From assembly GCA_036417435.1 (NCBI GenBank), contig CM070901.1, forward strand, positions 11,940,001 through 12,004,000: DNA of 64,000 nt, written 5' to 3'. Positions 1 through 12,100 of this stretch are shown piece by piece. Positions within the stretch are counted from its first letter, which is position 1, and every line of letters begins with the position of its first letter. A model generated the notes under the pieces. It worked only from the letters and a program-made list of their open reading frames with translations. It ran no database searches and was not told the origin of the DNA. Origin of the DNA: Inia geoffrensis (lineage: Eukaryota > Chordata > Mammalia > Artiodactyla > Iniidae). Position numbers and translations under genes: made by a program.

Positions 1-367
1 ACATGGGAGCCTTTTTTCATCTACTGGACTTGGTGCTTTCTAAGTCTCAAACTGAGGAAATGAATGAGGGTCCTCTCAGAAAGAAGACCCTTACTTCTGA
101 ATCGTGAGACCCTAACCCTCTCTTCCTCCACCCATTTCTTCTGAGCATCCTCCTTTTGCTCTAGGCCTCCAGAAACAAAATTATTTAAATTCTTTTTCTG
201 CAAGTTGAGGCTTAAGTTATCCAGCAGAAAGACCTAGATTGGCCCTTCCAAAGACAGTCATGGTCTTCAGATACACAAAATATTATCTAGACTCCCTGAG
301 GATATGAAAGCATTTCTCCTTAAAATCATAAATTTCCTTCTAGATAAATCACTCCCATAGACTGATT
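1..367. other. No gene or repeat recognised
   Basis: This is AT-rich non-coding sequence. The short open frames have no recognisable protein content, and I see no splice-flanked exon or repeat signature. Confidence 0.5.
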
Positions 368-382
368 AAAGAATTTCTGGCA

Positions 383-681
383 TGGGGAGGGGGGAGGGGT
401 GAGCTGTGATAGGGCGGGGGAGGAGCATGGACATATATATACTAACAAACGTGAGGTAGATGGCTAGTGGGAGGCAGCCGCTTGGCACGGGGATATCGGC
501 TCTGTGCTTTGTGACCGCCTGGAGGGGTGGGATGGGGAGGGTGGGAGGGAGGGAGACATAAGAGGGAAGGGATATGCGAACGTGTGTGTATGTATAACTG
601 ATTCACTTTGTTATAGAGTAGAAACTGACACACCATTGTAAAGCAATTATACCCCAGTAAAGATGTTAAAAAAAAAAAAAA
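383..681 (+). mobile_element. 5'-truncated young L1, 3' UTR only
   Basis: The copy starts inside the G-rich tract of the L1 3' UTR. It runs through the conserved end with a polyadenylation region and an A run. It is flanked by a 15-bp duplication, AAAGAATTTCTGGCA, at 368-382 and 682-696. Its 3' UTR variants (CTTGGCAC..GGGATATC and GCCTGGAGG) match the full-length L1 at 23237-30575 better than the other tails in the window, so it probably comes from the same subfamily. It is a dead copy without coding sequence. Confidence 0.9.
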
Positions 682-696
682 AAAGAATTTCTGGCA

Positions 697-2719
697 AAAG
701 CAACCAAAAATTAAGATCATGGCTGAACTTCTGTGCCACAGTGCCCCACGGTTTTCTAATCCACATTTCACGTGCACAGTGATTATTCTGGACTATCTCC
801 CTCTATTCAGAATCTTAGAACAGACAATTTGATAGCTTTTAAAAGTTTTCATAAAGTGCTAACTCTATAAAGTGCTTACTTTCTTGAAATAAAAATAAGT
901 CTTAACTCATGTACACGAATGAAAAATACTTATTGAAACTGTCAGTTATTCTGAATTTTTTGAAACACTTGAACTGCTTTATGTTTCAAATGAGCTAAAG
1001 ACATTTACAGCATCTTTTTCCAAAGTGCATTTTTACAAACAAATTATCACTTTGGGTTTTAGGAATGTTTATGTGAGTTCAATTTAAATTAGAGAATCAG
1101 AGAGGTAAAGACCACTGTGTCACACAATGAAATACAACTGAAATTTATAATTTAATTAAGAAGCACAAGATTCTTTTATGAAATGATCCTCTTCCTTTTA
1201 AATATAAGAATTCAAAACCATAGATTGAATGTTTGCTCAATAAAATGAGATTAGTGGATGAGTAGAACTCCTTAAATAGCTCTGGAAATGTGAAGGTGTG
1301 TTGAGTTTTCTGTTTTTCCTGTAATTGATATTACTCCTGGTAATAAATAAATCAACGTATTTCAAAGTAAATCTTAATAAAAAGGTTACATAAAAGATAT
1401 ACGCATTTTATTTGGGGCCTACAAATTTAGCAGTGTAACAGGATAATATTGTCCATTGTGATGTACCTAGATTATGAGGCAATTTTGTTCTTGCTTTGGC
1501 CAACTGAAATATGGTATAATAATAGACTCCTCTTACTGGAGTTGACTCACTGGAAAGGTGTTTATGGAACTCCAGAGTGCAAGCCACACACATGATAATT
1601 AATATTAGTATCTCATCTTTAGCCTGTAGTCTGAAAGTTCTAATGCCTATTTTCTGTGATTGTGTGTACATATGCTTGTAAGTATATATAAATATATGAA
1701 TATGTGATATATGTACAAATATAATAAATGCATAGGTGGGTATAACTCTGAATCTTCTTTGAGACCATTAAGACTAATCTCCTTGATTCCACCAGACGCC
1801 AAACCTAACCAGTAGACCAGGAATCCTATATCACCCCTCATCATGGAAATGCCATTGTCCCTTAAGATCTCTGTGTCCCTTTTTTTTCTGTCATTTGCCC
1901 TGTCAGCTGATGTAAGCTGCTCTCCGGCTTTTGAATTTTGTTCATTATGCTTTCAGGGAATCACGGTTGTTCATATGCAAACGTCATATTCTAAATTTCT
2001 TCTTTGAACACTTCCCCTGCCTTCTTGGTGGAAATGAAACTAGGATTTCCCTCAGGACGCTGCTCCCTTTGCTGTCCTCAAGTGACGGCTGTTCTCTTTT
2101 ACATTTCCTACATATTACAGGTCTTGGAGGTAGAGTTGGTAACACTTAGGTGTCTCATTGTTGTGTTCAGAATATTCTCATCTCTACTCACTAAATTACC
2201 CCAGTCATATGTTTCATGATACCAGATTATATCATTCACTATCCTTTTTTTTTTTTTTTTTTTCTGCTGTCATATACACAGGAGTACATAACTCTAACTC
2301 TGGTTGCTCCTGGCAAGACCCCTGTCCCTCCTCCCTTCCCCACAATACTGTCAGTCTTATCACCACCATTATCCAGCTCATTATCCATCATTCATAGCTG
2401 TTAGCACCTGGCTGTCATGCAGTCTAACATTAATATTGCCTTAAGTTTTGATTACTTAATAATTCATGTAAATAAATCATCTAATAACTTTGCTACTCAG
2501 TTTTTGACCTCCATCCCTCCAATCATCATATTCTTCATCTGCTTCAGTTGTTAATTCTCTCAGATAATCCTATCCTTTATTACCAACATCTTTAACGTCT
2601 GTAGTCACAATTTCAGGCATTGTGCTCTGCAGCAACAATTTCTATCTTGTCTTTCCAGATTAACTCCCTATCTCCTATTTCCACCCACCTATAACCATTT
2701 ATCAACCACGTCATTACTT
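697..2719. other. No gene recognised; AT-rich spacer
   Basis: I see no convincing exon here. It includes an AT-rich microsatellite-like stretch at 1681-1730 and a T run of about 20 at 2245-2264. Short frames on either strand look like chance. Confidence 0.45.
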
Positions 2720-3290
2720 CCTTGAATTATTTTAAATCATTATTCAAATGTCATGTTCTCAGTGAGGCTTTCTTTGGCTACCCAGTAACAGCATTGCATA
2801 TGCCTCTTTGCTTTGAGCTCCCCATCTTTCTTGTCAGTTTTCCTTTCAGCCAGAGCATAAATGGTGGGTGTACTATGAAACTGATGGTACTTAACATTTC
2901 AAGTCACTCATTGGCCTAGCCCCTTCTTAGCTCTTCTAACTAATTTTGTATTTATAACTTTTTATTATTTCTTTAAAAGTACCATCAAACTGTATATAAA
3001 ATACAAATATAAATACATATATATGTACAAGTACACATATATACATATTTATGTATGTATATATACAAAGACACAACAGAAGTAGATCGTCTCCTTCTTA
3101 TAACTTATCAACACCAACTATATATATTACTTTCTTATTTGTTCATGTAAATACTGCCTATTTTCCTTGAGTAGAATGTAAGCTTCACGATGGCGGGTGT
3201 TTTTGTCTGCTTTGGTCACTGCTATTTCCCCAGTCTCAAAAAGGGTAACTGGAATATGGTAAATATTTGTTGAATTAATTATTTCATCTT
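2720..3290 (+). repeat. L2 LINE 3' fragment (diverged)
   Basis: The order of conserved blocks matches the L2 3' end. It has 'CAAATGTCAtgTTCTCAGTGAGGC' near 2747 and 'GAATGTAAGCTTCACGATGGCGGG' near 3174. It ends in 'AAATATTTGTTGAATTAATT' near 3262. An AT-rich stretch at 2996-3066 interrupts it. Old and non-coding. Confidence 0.65.
2996..3066. repeat. AT-rich microsatellite-like stretch
   Basis: Alternating TA/TG/CA dinucleotides (ATATATGTAC, CACATATATAC, TATGTATGTATATATAC) make an imperfect simple repeat inside the L2 fragment. Confidence 0.7.
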
Positions 3291-3431
3291 TTTTTTCTTG
3301 CTCACCTCTATTGTAAATATTGCTGGTATTTTATTTACTAAATGAAAACACAACTGCAACTCTGATAAACTAAGAAGCCAAAAAGGAGATAAATGCCAAG
3401 TTCTTAAACTGACAAAATAAGAAACTTGTAA

Positions 3432-3838
3432 TGCTAACACATATATATGGAATCTAAGAAAAAAAAAAAAAGGTCAAGAAGAACCTAGGGGTAAGACGGG
3501 AATAAAGACACAAAGACACAGACTTACCAGAGAATGCACTTGAGGATATAGGGAGGGGGAAGGGTAAGCTGTGACAAAGTGAGAGGGTGGCCTGGACATA
3601 TATGCACTACCAAACGTAAAATAGATAGCTAATGGGAAGCAGCCGCATAGCACAGGGAGACCAGCTCGGTGCTTTGTGACCACCTAGAGGGGTGGGATAG
3701 GGAGGGTGGGAGGGAGATGCAAGAGGGAAGAGATATGGGAACATATGTATATGTATAACTGATATACTTTGTTATAAAGCAGAAACTAACACACCATTGT
3801 AAAGCAATTATACTCCAATAAAGATGTTTAAAAAAAAA
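3432..3838 (+). mobile_element. 5'-truncated L1, ORF2 tail and 3' UTR
   Basis: It begins with the last ORF2 codons (ATGCTAACACATATATATGG) and continues through 'GAACCTAGGGGTAAGACGGG', the G-rich tract, and CCAATAAAGATGTT with an A tail at 3829-3838. It carries the variant GCATAGCACAGGGAGACC and ACCACCTAGAGG, unlike the full-length copy. This marks a second L1 lineage. I found no clean TSD. Confidence 0.88.
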
Positions 3839-5119
3839 GACATAGAACGTAAATAGCTTATGGAGCAGATCTGCCAAGAATGCAGAACTAAAAGGTGCAA
3901 CTGCTTTAAAGAAAGGAGAAAATTACTTACGCTTAAAAAAGGCAAAGCAAAGAACATGTGGTAGAGTTGACTGTTCTCAGTGCAAAGGCAAAGTAGCAAT
4001 CTGAGCTTGGTTGCTTGGCAACGAGGCTGAGGAATCCATATAAGTGGAGAAAGCTCAAGTCAGTTGCACAGAGGGCAGAATTATACTTCGTTCAGAGTCA
4101 ATTCTAATTAAACAAAGTAGTACAATATAAAAATGTCATATAGTTCCTGAAGATAGTACATGTACATTATGACAGTTTGTACAAAAGGTGAGAATACAGA
4201 TGTCTTTTTTCTTTTTAAGTTTCACTGTGTGACATCATTAGGAGAATTCATGAAGCAAGACGATTACGGTTGTTGAAGGATATCAAATTGACAATAAGAA
4301 AATAAGAGATTTTCCCAGAAACTATACCCCATTCATTTAAAATCAAATGCTCCCTCAGTGGATTGATAAAGCTAAAGGTGATATGCCTTTGCTCCAGCTT
4401 CAAAGGATCATCAAGAATGAGTTTTAAGGCTGTAGGCTAGAAGATGTGTTTTTCATAAAGAGATAAACCATCCAGTGATTAGAAAGAGAGGAAACAATAA
4501 ATCTTCACTCTAACATATGTATCTGCTGAAATGTCTGTTTCCCACTTCTCAAGTTCATTTTATTTTTCTGTTTACATAAACTATGGGATAGTGATTTCAA
4601 ATAATTTACCAGTTTTGAAGAATCTCAGAGTAGGGTAGGAACTTTAATTAGCCATTAAAGTATTGGAACATTTTGGACACACATAAATGCGAGGTAGAAG
4701 AGAATTTAGATTAAGAGAATGAGAGCACAATCTCAGATATGAAGTGTTATAAGGAACAACGAATAAATTATTTTGGCCAAGATAAATGTGTACAAAAGCA
4801 TATGCTGAAAAATATAGCTGAAAATTCTGATTGTCATGAGAACAAAGAAAGATTGTAATGACAATGTAGTCTACAGAGTTTGGATGTGATACCATAGGAT
4901 GAGAGAAATTATTGAGAATGTTTGAACAAGGATGTTAAATGGTAAAATCCATGCTTCAAAAAGATAAGCCTGTCAGATGGATAAATGCTAAACTTGAAAT
5001 CAGAGAGCGTAAAGGCAAAAAGATCAGTTAGGGAACTATAATAAGACTCCATAAGAATAATTAAGTCCAGAGTGAGAAAGAGGGAAATGGGAATAAAGAG
5101 AATTGGAATGAATTTACAT
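3839..5119. other. No gene recognised
   Basis: Non-coding AT-rich sequence. Purine-rich text around 4960-5110 resembles a dispersed mammalian repeat that I cannot name. No open frame has recognisable protein content. Confidence 0.4.
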
Positions 5120-5450
5120 GGCTGGTTCCTCCCCAACTTCCCTGTTTTAGTTCAAATGGCATCTTGAAAAGGTCTTTCCTTATAAACTGCCTTCACAACT
5201 TTCACTTCATGGTCTTGTTTGATTGACTTTGTAGTAACAACCTTTTTACTGAAATTTCCTTGCTTATTTGGGTTTTATTTACTTACCAGCTTTCTCCCCT
5301 GAAATGACTCACTGGAACCTAATTGCTAAGGGACCGGGGTACTTTTCTCATTTGCTCACCCTTGATCCAGTGTGTTGGAGAGTCTTTGGGATATTCTAGG
5401 CACTCAGGAAATGTATGTTGAGAAATAGATGAAAGAGTGAATTGACAGGA
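5120..5450 (+). repeat. L2 LINE 3' fragment (diverged)
   Basis: The blocks match the L2 3' end: 'CAAATGGCATCTTGAAAAGGTCTTTCC' early, and a terminal 'GGCACTCAGGAAATGTATGTTGAG' near 5399. Heavily mutated. Confidence 0.5.
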
Positions 5451-5744
5451 CTCTGTAAATGATTGTTAAATAAATGAGGAAATCACTGGGATGAAAAAGG
5501 TCTCTTGAGCTCATGGAGCTTAGATTATAACAAATTGTTTATGACCGATTCAACAAAAAAGAATTGTTACTACAAGGTGGAAAAGAGAAATTTTTAAAAT
5601 GTTTGTTTTATTGATGTGGTGGTGGTTGTTTTTTTAATCTTAAACTGAAGTTGTAGGATTTCAAATTTGGTGAAGCCTTTGGACTGTACAGCATAATTGC
5701 ATCTGTGGTTGCATCTGATTCTCAAAATCACCATCTCTTTAACC

Positions 5745-5925
5745 TGTGTAAATGCTTAACTTACTCTAAGACCCAGTGGCCTTATCCATAAAATGAGAAT
5801 ATTTTTAAGTATTTAGTATAACTCATTTTTATAGTATCAAATAAGCAAATTCGTGTAAAGTGTTAAGTGCAGTGACTGGAACATAGTGATTTCTGATTAA
5901 AAACTAGGTATTATTATGAAAACAA
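5745..5925 (+). repeat. MIR SINE fragment
   Basis: It has a MIR-like central and 3' part: 'CCTTATCCATAAAATGAGAATA' near 5781 and 'GTGCAGTGACTGGAACATAGT' near 5867. The 5' tRNA-like part is missing. Confidence 0.6.
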
Positions 5926-6044
5926 ACAAACACTATGAGCCACTGTGCAGTGCTTAAAAGCCTAGATTCAGGAGTGGCATAGCCTTGTTAAGAGTTTGCT
6001 GATTACTGATTTCTCCTGGCCTTATTTTTCGTGTTAGGATTCCT

Positions 6045-6300
6045 TCTTCTTAGGCAACATAACACAGCAGTTCCAAGCACAGGCTCTGGAGACAGACTGC
6101 CTGGTTTTGAATTCTGGCTCTGCAACTCACCTACTTGTGATCTGACAGAGTTCCTTAAAGTTCTGTGGCTCAGTTTACTAATCTGTAAAACACATGTAAT
6201 AACAGCGCTACCCAGCAGGGTGGTTATGAAGATTAAAAGAGTTTAAAATTTAAAGGTCTGAGAACAGTGCCTTGCACTTGGTAAGAGCTATGTGAGTTGT
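6045..6300 (+). repeat. MIR SINE, nearly complete
   Basis: It shows the MIR order clearly: 'GCACAGGCTCTGGAGACAGACTGCC' near 6077, 'TTTGAATTCTGGCTCTGCAACT' near 6106, 'CTAATCTGTAAAACACATGTAAT' near 6179 and 'AACAGTGCCTTGCACTTGGTAAG' near 6263. An ancient tRNA-derived SINE, probably inert. An open frame across it at 6031-6246 is not a gene. Confidence 0.85.
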
Positions 6301-6329
6301 TAAAGAAAATAAAGATTGACCGTGGTGTT

Positions 6330-6376
6330 ATGTATATATGTGTTTGTGTGTGTGTATACATATATATATGTATATC
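6330..6376. repeat. TG/TA simple repeat
   Basis: GTGTTTGTGTGTGTGTATAC followed by ATATATATATGTATAT. It is a mixed dinucleotide microsatellite beside the old L1. Confidence 0.8.
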
Positions 6377-6379
6377 TCA

Positions 6380-7960
6380 CATTTTTTAATTTATTCATTT
6401 GCTAGTGGGGATTTAGATTGTTTCCGTATCTTCATTATTATGAAGAATGCTGCAAAAAAAATGACTGTGGGACTACAGACATCTCCTTGAGATAGTGATT
6501 TCATATCCTTTGGGTTTATACTCAGAAGTGGAATTGTTGGATCATATGGTAGTTCTATTTTGACTTTTTTGGGGGAAATTTCCATACCGTTTTTCTTAAT
6601 GGCTATACCAACTTACATTTCCACCAACAGTAAACAAGTGTTCCCTTTTCTCTGCATCCTTTTCAACACTTGTGATTGTATGCTAGGCAAATTTTTATCT
6701 TTACATTTTTAGGGGTTTGTGTCTAAGAACTAAACTGACACATGACAAACTAAAAATAAAAGAGTGTACAAATTTATAGAAGTTTTACGTGACACAGCAG
6801 CCCTTATAAGGAAACGAAGACCCAAAGAAATGATGGAAACTACATCCTTTTATAGTAGGTTGAAAAAAAAGAGACAATTGTGGAAAAGTAACTAAACTAT
6901 GTGGGGAGGCTAAAAGAAGACACAAATTATTTTAACAAGGTCTGTTTTTATAGAATTCTCTCCCACTCAACTTCTTGTCATTCATGATAAGAATATTACT
7001 TTCCTTCTGTCACAAGGAGGACATCTTTCACATGGGAATGTCATCTCTTGCTTTTAAGTAAGAGAAGGTAGGTCAGAGTGGTTTTCTTGAAATCTGCAGT
7101 TTTTCAAGTGCCTTCAGCTCGAAATAATCCTATGCCAAATGGCATATTTTGAGATGGCATATTCTGCCACTTTTCATTATCTTTTTTTTTGATAATAATT
7201 ATTTAAATAGGTGTGAGATGACATCTCATTGTGGTTTTGATTTGCATTTCCCTCATAATTACTGATATTGAGCACTGTTTCTTATACCTGTTGGCCATCT
7301 GTATGTCTTCTTTGGAAAAATGCCTATTTAGGTCCTTTGCCCATTTTTAGTTGAATTATTTGGTGTTTTTGCTATTGAGTTTTAGTTCCTTATATATTTT
7401 GGAAGTTAGTCCCTCATCAGATTTATGGTTTGCAAATATTTTCTCCCATTCTGTAGGTTGCCTTTCACTTTGATAATTGTGTTCTTTGCTGTGCAAAAGC
7501 TTTTTAATTTGATGCAACAATCCTCCTTGTCTATTTTTGCTTTTGTTGCCTGTGATTTTGGTATCATATCCAAAAATTCATTGCTTACACCAATGTCAAG
7601 AAATTTGGCTATGTTATCTTCTAGTCGTTTTATTATTCCAGGTCTTACAGGAGTTTTATGATTCAAGTTGCTTTTTGTATATCACGTGCAATAAGGGTCC
7701 AATTTCATTCTTTGAATCTGGATATCTGGTTTTCCACCACTATTTATTAAAAGGGCTGTCTTTCTCTCATGTGTTCTTGGCACACTTTTTAAAGATCAGT
7801 TGAACGTATAAGGGTGAGTTTATCTTTTTGTCTCTATTCTGTTCCAGTGGTCTACATGTTTGCTTTAATGCCAGTACCACACTGTTTGGATTATTGTAGC
7901 TTTGTAATCTATTTTGAAATCAGGAAATATGTGCCTCCAGCTTTGTTCTTTTTGCTCAAC
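6380..7960 (-). mobile_element. Old L1 fragment (ORF2 3' half), interrupted
   Basis: Read on the minus strand, this gives degraded L1 ORF2 C-terminal sequence. A minus-strand frame at 6391-6585 contains '[19 protein letters not shown]', which matches the C-terminal region of the intact ORF2 ('[19 protein letters not shown]'). On the plus strand the typical text 'CTCATTGTGGTTTTGATTTGC' (near 7222) and 'TTTTCTCCCATTCTGTAGG' (near 7439) is present. Frameshifts and stops break it. An unrelated block interrupts it at about 6670-7190. Confidence 0.88.
6670..7190. repeat. Unassigned repeat nested in old L1
   Basis: L1 homology stops near 6670 and resumes near 7190, so this 0.5-kb block inserted into the L1. 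It contains 'GGTCTGTTTTTATAGAATTC' near 6940 and ends with the repeated word 'GGCATATTTTGAGATGGCATATTCTGCC'. Its start resembles 39745-39840, which supports a dispersed family. It is perhaps LTR-like, but I cannot name it. Confidence 0.55.
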
Positions 7961-8282
7961 ATCTACATAAGTAAAACCATATATCTCAAAGATATTCTAG
8001 CACTATTAGTTTATCTAAGAATATGCAATACCTTCTTGAACAAGAATTATCATTTAAGCCTCCCTACAGACTTACATTTACAAAACACACACAAACTTAT
8101 TCCAAAAAGTATGAGTAATAATGAATAGAGCTCCTTACTAGTACCTACCATGTTTTATTGATTGATTTAATGCCTGAAAATCAAGCTTTACCACAGAGCC
8201 TGACATTAAGGCTAAATTTGTATGCTTGTTTTGTAAATTCAGTACACTGATATAAGTTAAAAAATATTTAAAACTCAGTACA

Positions 8283-8400
8283 TAGGCATCAAAACGCAAC
8301 AATAAAACCACAGTGAGATATCACTACCAACCCACCACCATGGCTAAAATGGAAAAAGACTGGCTACATTCCAATGTGGTTATCAAATAATAACCCTACT
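8283..8400 (+). repeat. L1 ORF2 fragment (diverged)
   Basis: 'AAAACCACAGTGAGATATCACTAC' near 8306 and 'ATGGCTAAAATGGAAAAAGACTGG' are degraded ORF2 sequence from just before the cysteine motif, in plus orientation. Confidence 0.6.
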
Positions 8401-8404
8401 GGCA

Positions 8405-8850
8405 ATGTTAAAGAGTTTCTCCACATTCTCACCAACAGTTAATGTAAAGTAATGTGCTAAATTTTACTAATCTAATGAATGTAGGGCAGTACCTTGCTTC
8501 TTTAGTTTGCATTCTCCTTATAATTAATGTGATAATCTATTTAGGCTAATGGAAACTTGTGATATCCACTTCTATAAATTTCATTTTTATTTCCATTATC
8601 CATTTATCTGTTGGATTATTGATATTTTCTTTATGACTTGCATGGATTGCTTGTATATTTTAAATATTATTCTTCTGTTAGTTATATGTGTTGTAAATAT
8701 TAACTCCTTACCTGAAAAAAATATCAATTCAATTTACTTATGGGAATTTTCATAAACTGTTTCTAATAAAAAGGTCAAATTTATCAATCTTTATGATTAT
8801 TGTGTATTATTTAAGAAACACAAATATTCTGTTACATTTTTTCCCACAGG
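8405..8850 (-). repeat. Diverged L1/HAL1-like LINE fragment
   Basis: On the plus strand the order of words follows the reversed LINE ORF2 3' part: 'GTTTCTCCACATTCTCACCAACAG' near 8415, 'TTTAGTTTGCATTCTCC' near 8501, 'ATATTTTAAATATTATTCTTC' near 8654, then 'AATATTAACTCCTTACC' near 8696. Very diverged. I cannot separate L1 from HAL1. Confidence 0.45.
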
Positions 8851-8954
8851 CTTTTCTGTACTGTTTGCTTGGTTATCCCATCAATATAACACACATTTAA
8901 CTTACAGCTCTAGAGTAAGACTTCCTATCTCGTACATGTCATTGGTGCTACCTT

Positions 8955-9165
8955 AGAACAGTGGTTCCCAAAGTGAGGTTTCCAGTTAAGCAGCATCAGC
9001 ACCACCTTGGAACTTGTAAGAAATTGAAATTTTCAAGCCTTTATCTACTTACTGAATCAGAAACTCTTGGGATGAGGCCCAGCAATTTATATTTTAAACA
9101 TATTTCCTGGTGACTCCTGATGACTCTAAATTTTAAACATATTTCATGCTCAAGTTTAAGAGGGA
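8955..9165 (+). repeat. MER5A-like hAT relic
   Basis: It starts 'ACAGTGGTTCCCAAAGTGAGG' and continues 'CAGCATCAGCACCACCTTGGAACTTGT' and 'TACTGAATCAGAAACTCTTGGGATGAGGCCCAGCAAT', as expected for a MER5A-type non-autonomous hAT element. The distal part has a small internal duplication around 'TTTTAAACATATTTC' (near 9094 and 9132). The right terminal repeat is eroded. Confidence 0.8.
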
Positions 9166-12100
9166 TTTTATTAGAATTCTATAACTGTGTAATCAGGAAA
9201 AGCCAAGGGAGAATCTCAAAGTGTCATAGATTTTATGGCTTTAACAGGTGAGAAAATACCAAGAAAAGATTTTCCATCAAGGGTAAAAAGTTTTTGAGCT
9301 AGAAGAGAAGATTTTAAATCTCTAAAGGTCTAAAGACATGCAAATTCAATTAAATAATATAGTAGCCAAGGTCAACAGAAGAAAAAAATAGTACACATGT
9401 GGCACAGACATTAATATTTTTGATTAAGAAATTGGCACAAATAGGGAATTTTGTGTGCATTTAATGTTTATGAGCTTTGGCTGCCTTAAATTGGATTTTC
9501 TTGAAAACAAAGACTGAGACCTATCTTAGGAAGTAACACTGTGATGCAGACTGCCATTCTAGGGAAACAGAAATAAAGGAAAAGAGGAATAAGATAGGGA
9601 AAGAGAAAATACAAAGAAATATTGATTTGTTGGATGTATCATCTGAAGTCATATGGAAATATTGTCTTCAACCAGCCCACTGGGGGTTTGGAAGGGAGAA
9701 GAATTTGCCCTCAGACTTTTGCCAATGGCTCTATGCAGCATTGCTATCAGTAATAGGTACTTGAAATACCAATGGTTCTGTTGTGCCACACGAATCAAGT
9801 GGCAGAATAACTTCATGGTGGCCTAGATTTCTCGCAGAGATAGTATGAGCAGAGCCTAACAGGAAACTAGAAAGCCATGGAGATCAGTTAATGCAGTTCA
9901 TAAAGTCTACCTTAGCCCTACCCAGGGAAGAGGGAAAAGTGAAAAATGGTGGCAATCACATCTGGAGGAACAAATGAAGAATATCCAGCACATTCTGAAA
10001 CTATGATTGTATTCCATATGTTTCAGTACTGTCGTTGAACCAACCCATCATTGAACCAACCCAACAAAAATTTTACTGTCATAGATTTTTCACTGAAGTG
10101 GGTAAGGGCAGCTCTGTGATCTTGGGCAAATCACTTTACCTATCTAGACCACTGTTGCTTTATATGTAAAATGGAAATAATAATAGTTCCTACTTCAAAA
10201 GGTGTTTGGAGTATTAAAATAAAATTAAACATTTACACAGTGCCTGACAAAAGTACACATTTAGTATATGTTAGGTGTTAATATTGCTGATAATTTAAGA
10301 GAATATCTTTTAAGGTGTAGAGGGGAAAAAACGAAGTTTGGTTATATTTGCTGACAATATCAAGATTCTGAAATGTCTGGCTAAGGATTTAGGACTTTTT
10401 GATGTATACTATCAGTACCTAGTAAATATCCAAGCAGTACTTAAGCTTAATTAATATCAATTAGATGGTTGCACAAAGAATTCTTTAGCAATTAATTCAA
10501 TTGTGGAAATTATTCAGAACAGGGAGAAGTTTCAGCTTGTCACAGTGGTAATTTCAAAATGATGAAATTAGCCTTGTGCCAGTGCAACCCTTAAGGTATT
10601 AGAACATGAAAGTATATAGTAGGAAAACCTCTGGCTGATGCAATAAGTTAGAAATAACTGCAAGACACAAAGAATTTTCATGCAGGAGAGAAACATTTTC
10701 AGGTTCTACCAATTTGAAGGCTGTTCTCATCTCATCATAATTCAGACTAGAAAATAAATTCACATCCACTTTCACAGCACATCTCAGGGCATGAAGAATA
10801 ATTAAAGATGTCCAAGGGGAAGTTCACACAGAAGAAAGCCATTCTTATATAAAAACAAGAAGCAACCATTCTGCAGATTACAGGTTGAACATTTCAGCTG
10901 TATGTGGGCCGGTACAAGAGTTACTTGAAACCAGAATATCAAGCACTCCAGAAATGCTGCAGATGAAGACTCTGCCATTGAAGTGTAAATTTTGAGAACT
11001 TTCAGGTGAAGAGACTGAGAATTTTCTGTAATTGATGTAATATGAATTGATCATTACAAAAAGGAGGACAGCTAAAGAAGACAATCAGATAAAATTAAAC
11101 CAAGAGAATAAAAAGAAAAGTGCAGGAATGTCTTTGCTACCTCCTTGTAGGTTTCACCAGTGCATTAGGAAGAAGTGATAGAAATAAAAGCTGATGTGTG
11201 AATAATGCAAGTGCCCACTTCTTACACTTGCCTAAGGTCTTGCCTTACGTTGGGATGTACAATGTCCAAAATGATACATGGGAGGGATTCAGGAGAGTCA
11301 AAGTATTGGTTGAATCTATTAATGTATAACACTGTAGGGAAAATTAAAAATAGCTTCCTTTAGATACTCAAAGTAGTCCATGACCCCCCAAATTATCAAG
11401 AACTGTTATATAAGCATTATCTGTAGCTATATGTTTAAAATTGCTAAAATGCCAAAGATTATTTAAATATACAATTTTTCATGAATTTAAAGAAAATTGT
11501 AGGAAGACTTGTTGGTAAAATTTATAAATGTGAAATTTTACCAATCACAATAAGATAAAGCTTCTAAAATTGTCCATAGTATCTCAAAAGTCAAAATTTC
11601 AATAAATCCATAAAATTTATGGAAATGTGGAATATGTCAATAATGTGATTTTTTCACATTGATAATATATGAGTAAACTGTATCTGAAAAGTTATAGTCA
11701 CATAAAGGGAAAAAAATCCTGGAAAAACTGAGTCCGAGGCAATGTCCTGTGATAAAAATTACACATATTTTGAATGATAAATAGAGTCACTGAATGTGTA
11801 AATAATTCAGATTTGTTCTGATCATTAGAGGCAACCAGACAAATGATCTGTATTTCACGAAAATGGTAACATGATAAAGTACTGGTTTTTCTACTGATAG
11901 TAAAGAAGGTATTACAGTCTATGAAGAAATATTGCACTGGAACATCCCACCTTTTTGAGAACCACAAATAAAGAAAACAGCAGAGCTGCTCTTTGGCATT
12001 AATAGCATTATATATGTAGAGTTTATCTAAGAAGATTAAACGAATATATCATCCTCATAATGTAAACATTGTGATATTTTAACTAGTCTGTGCAAAAAAT

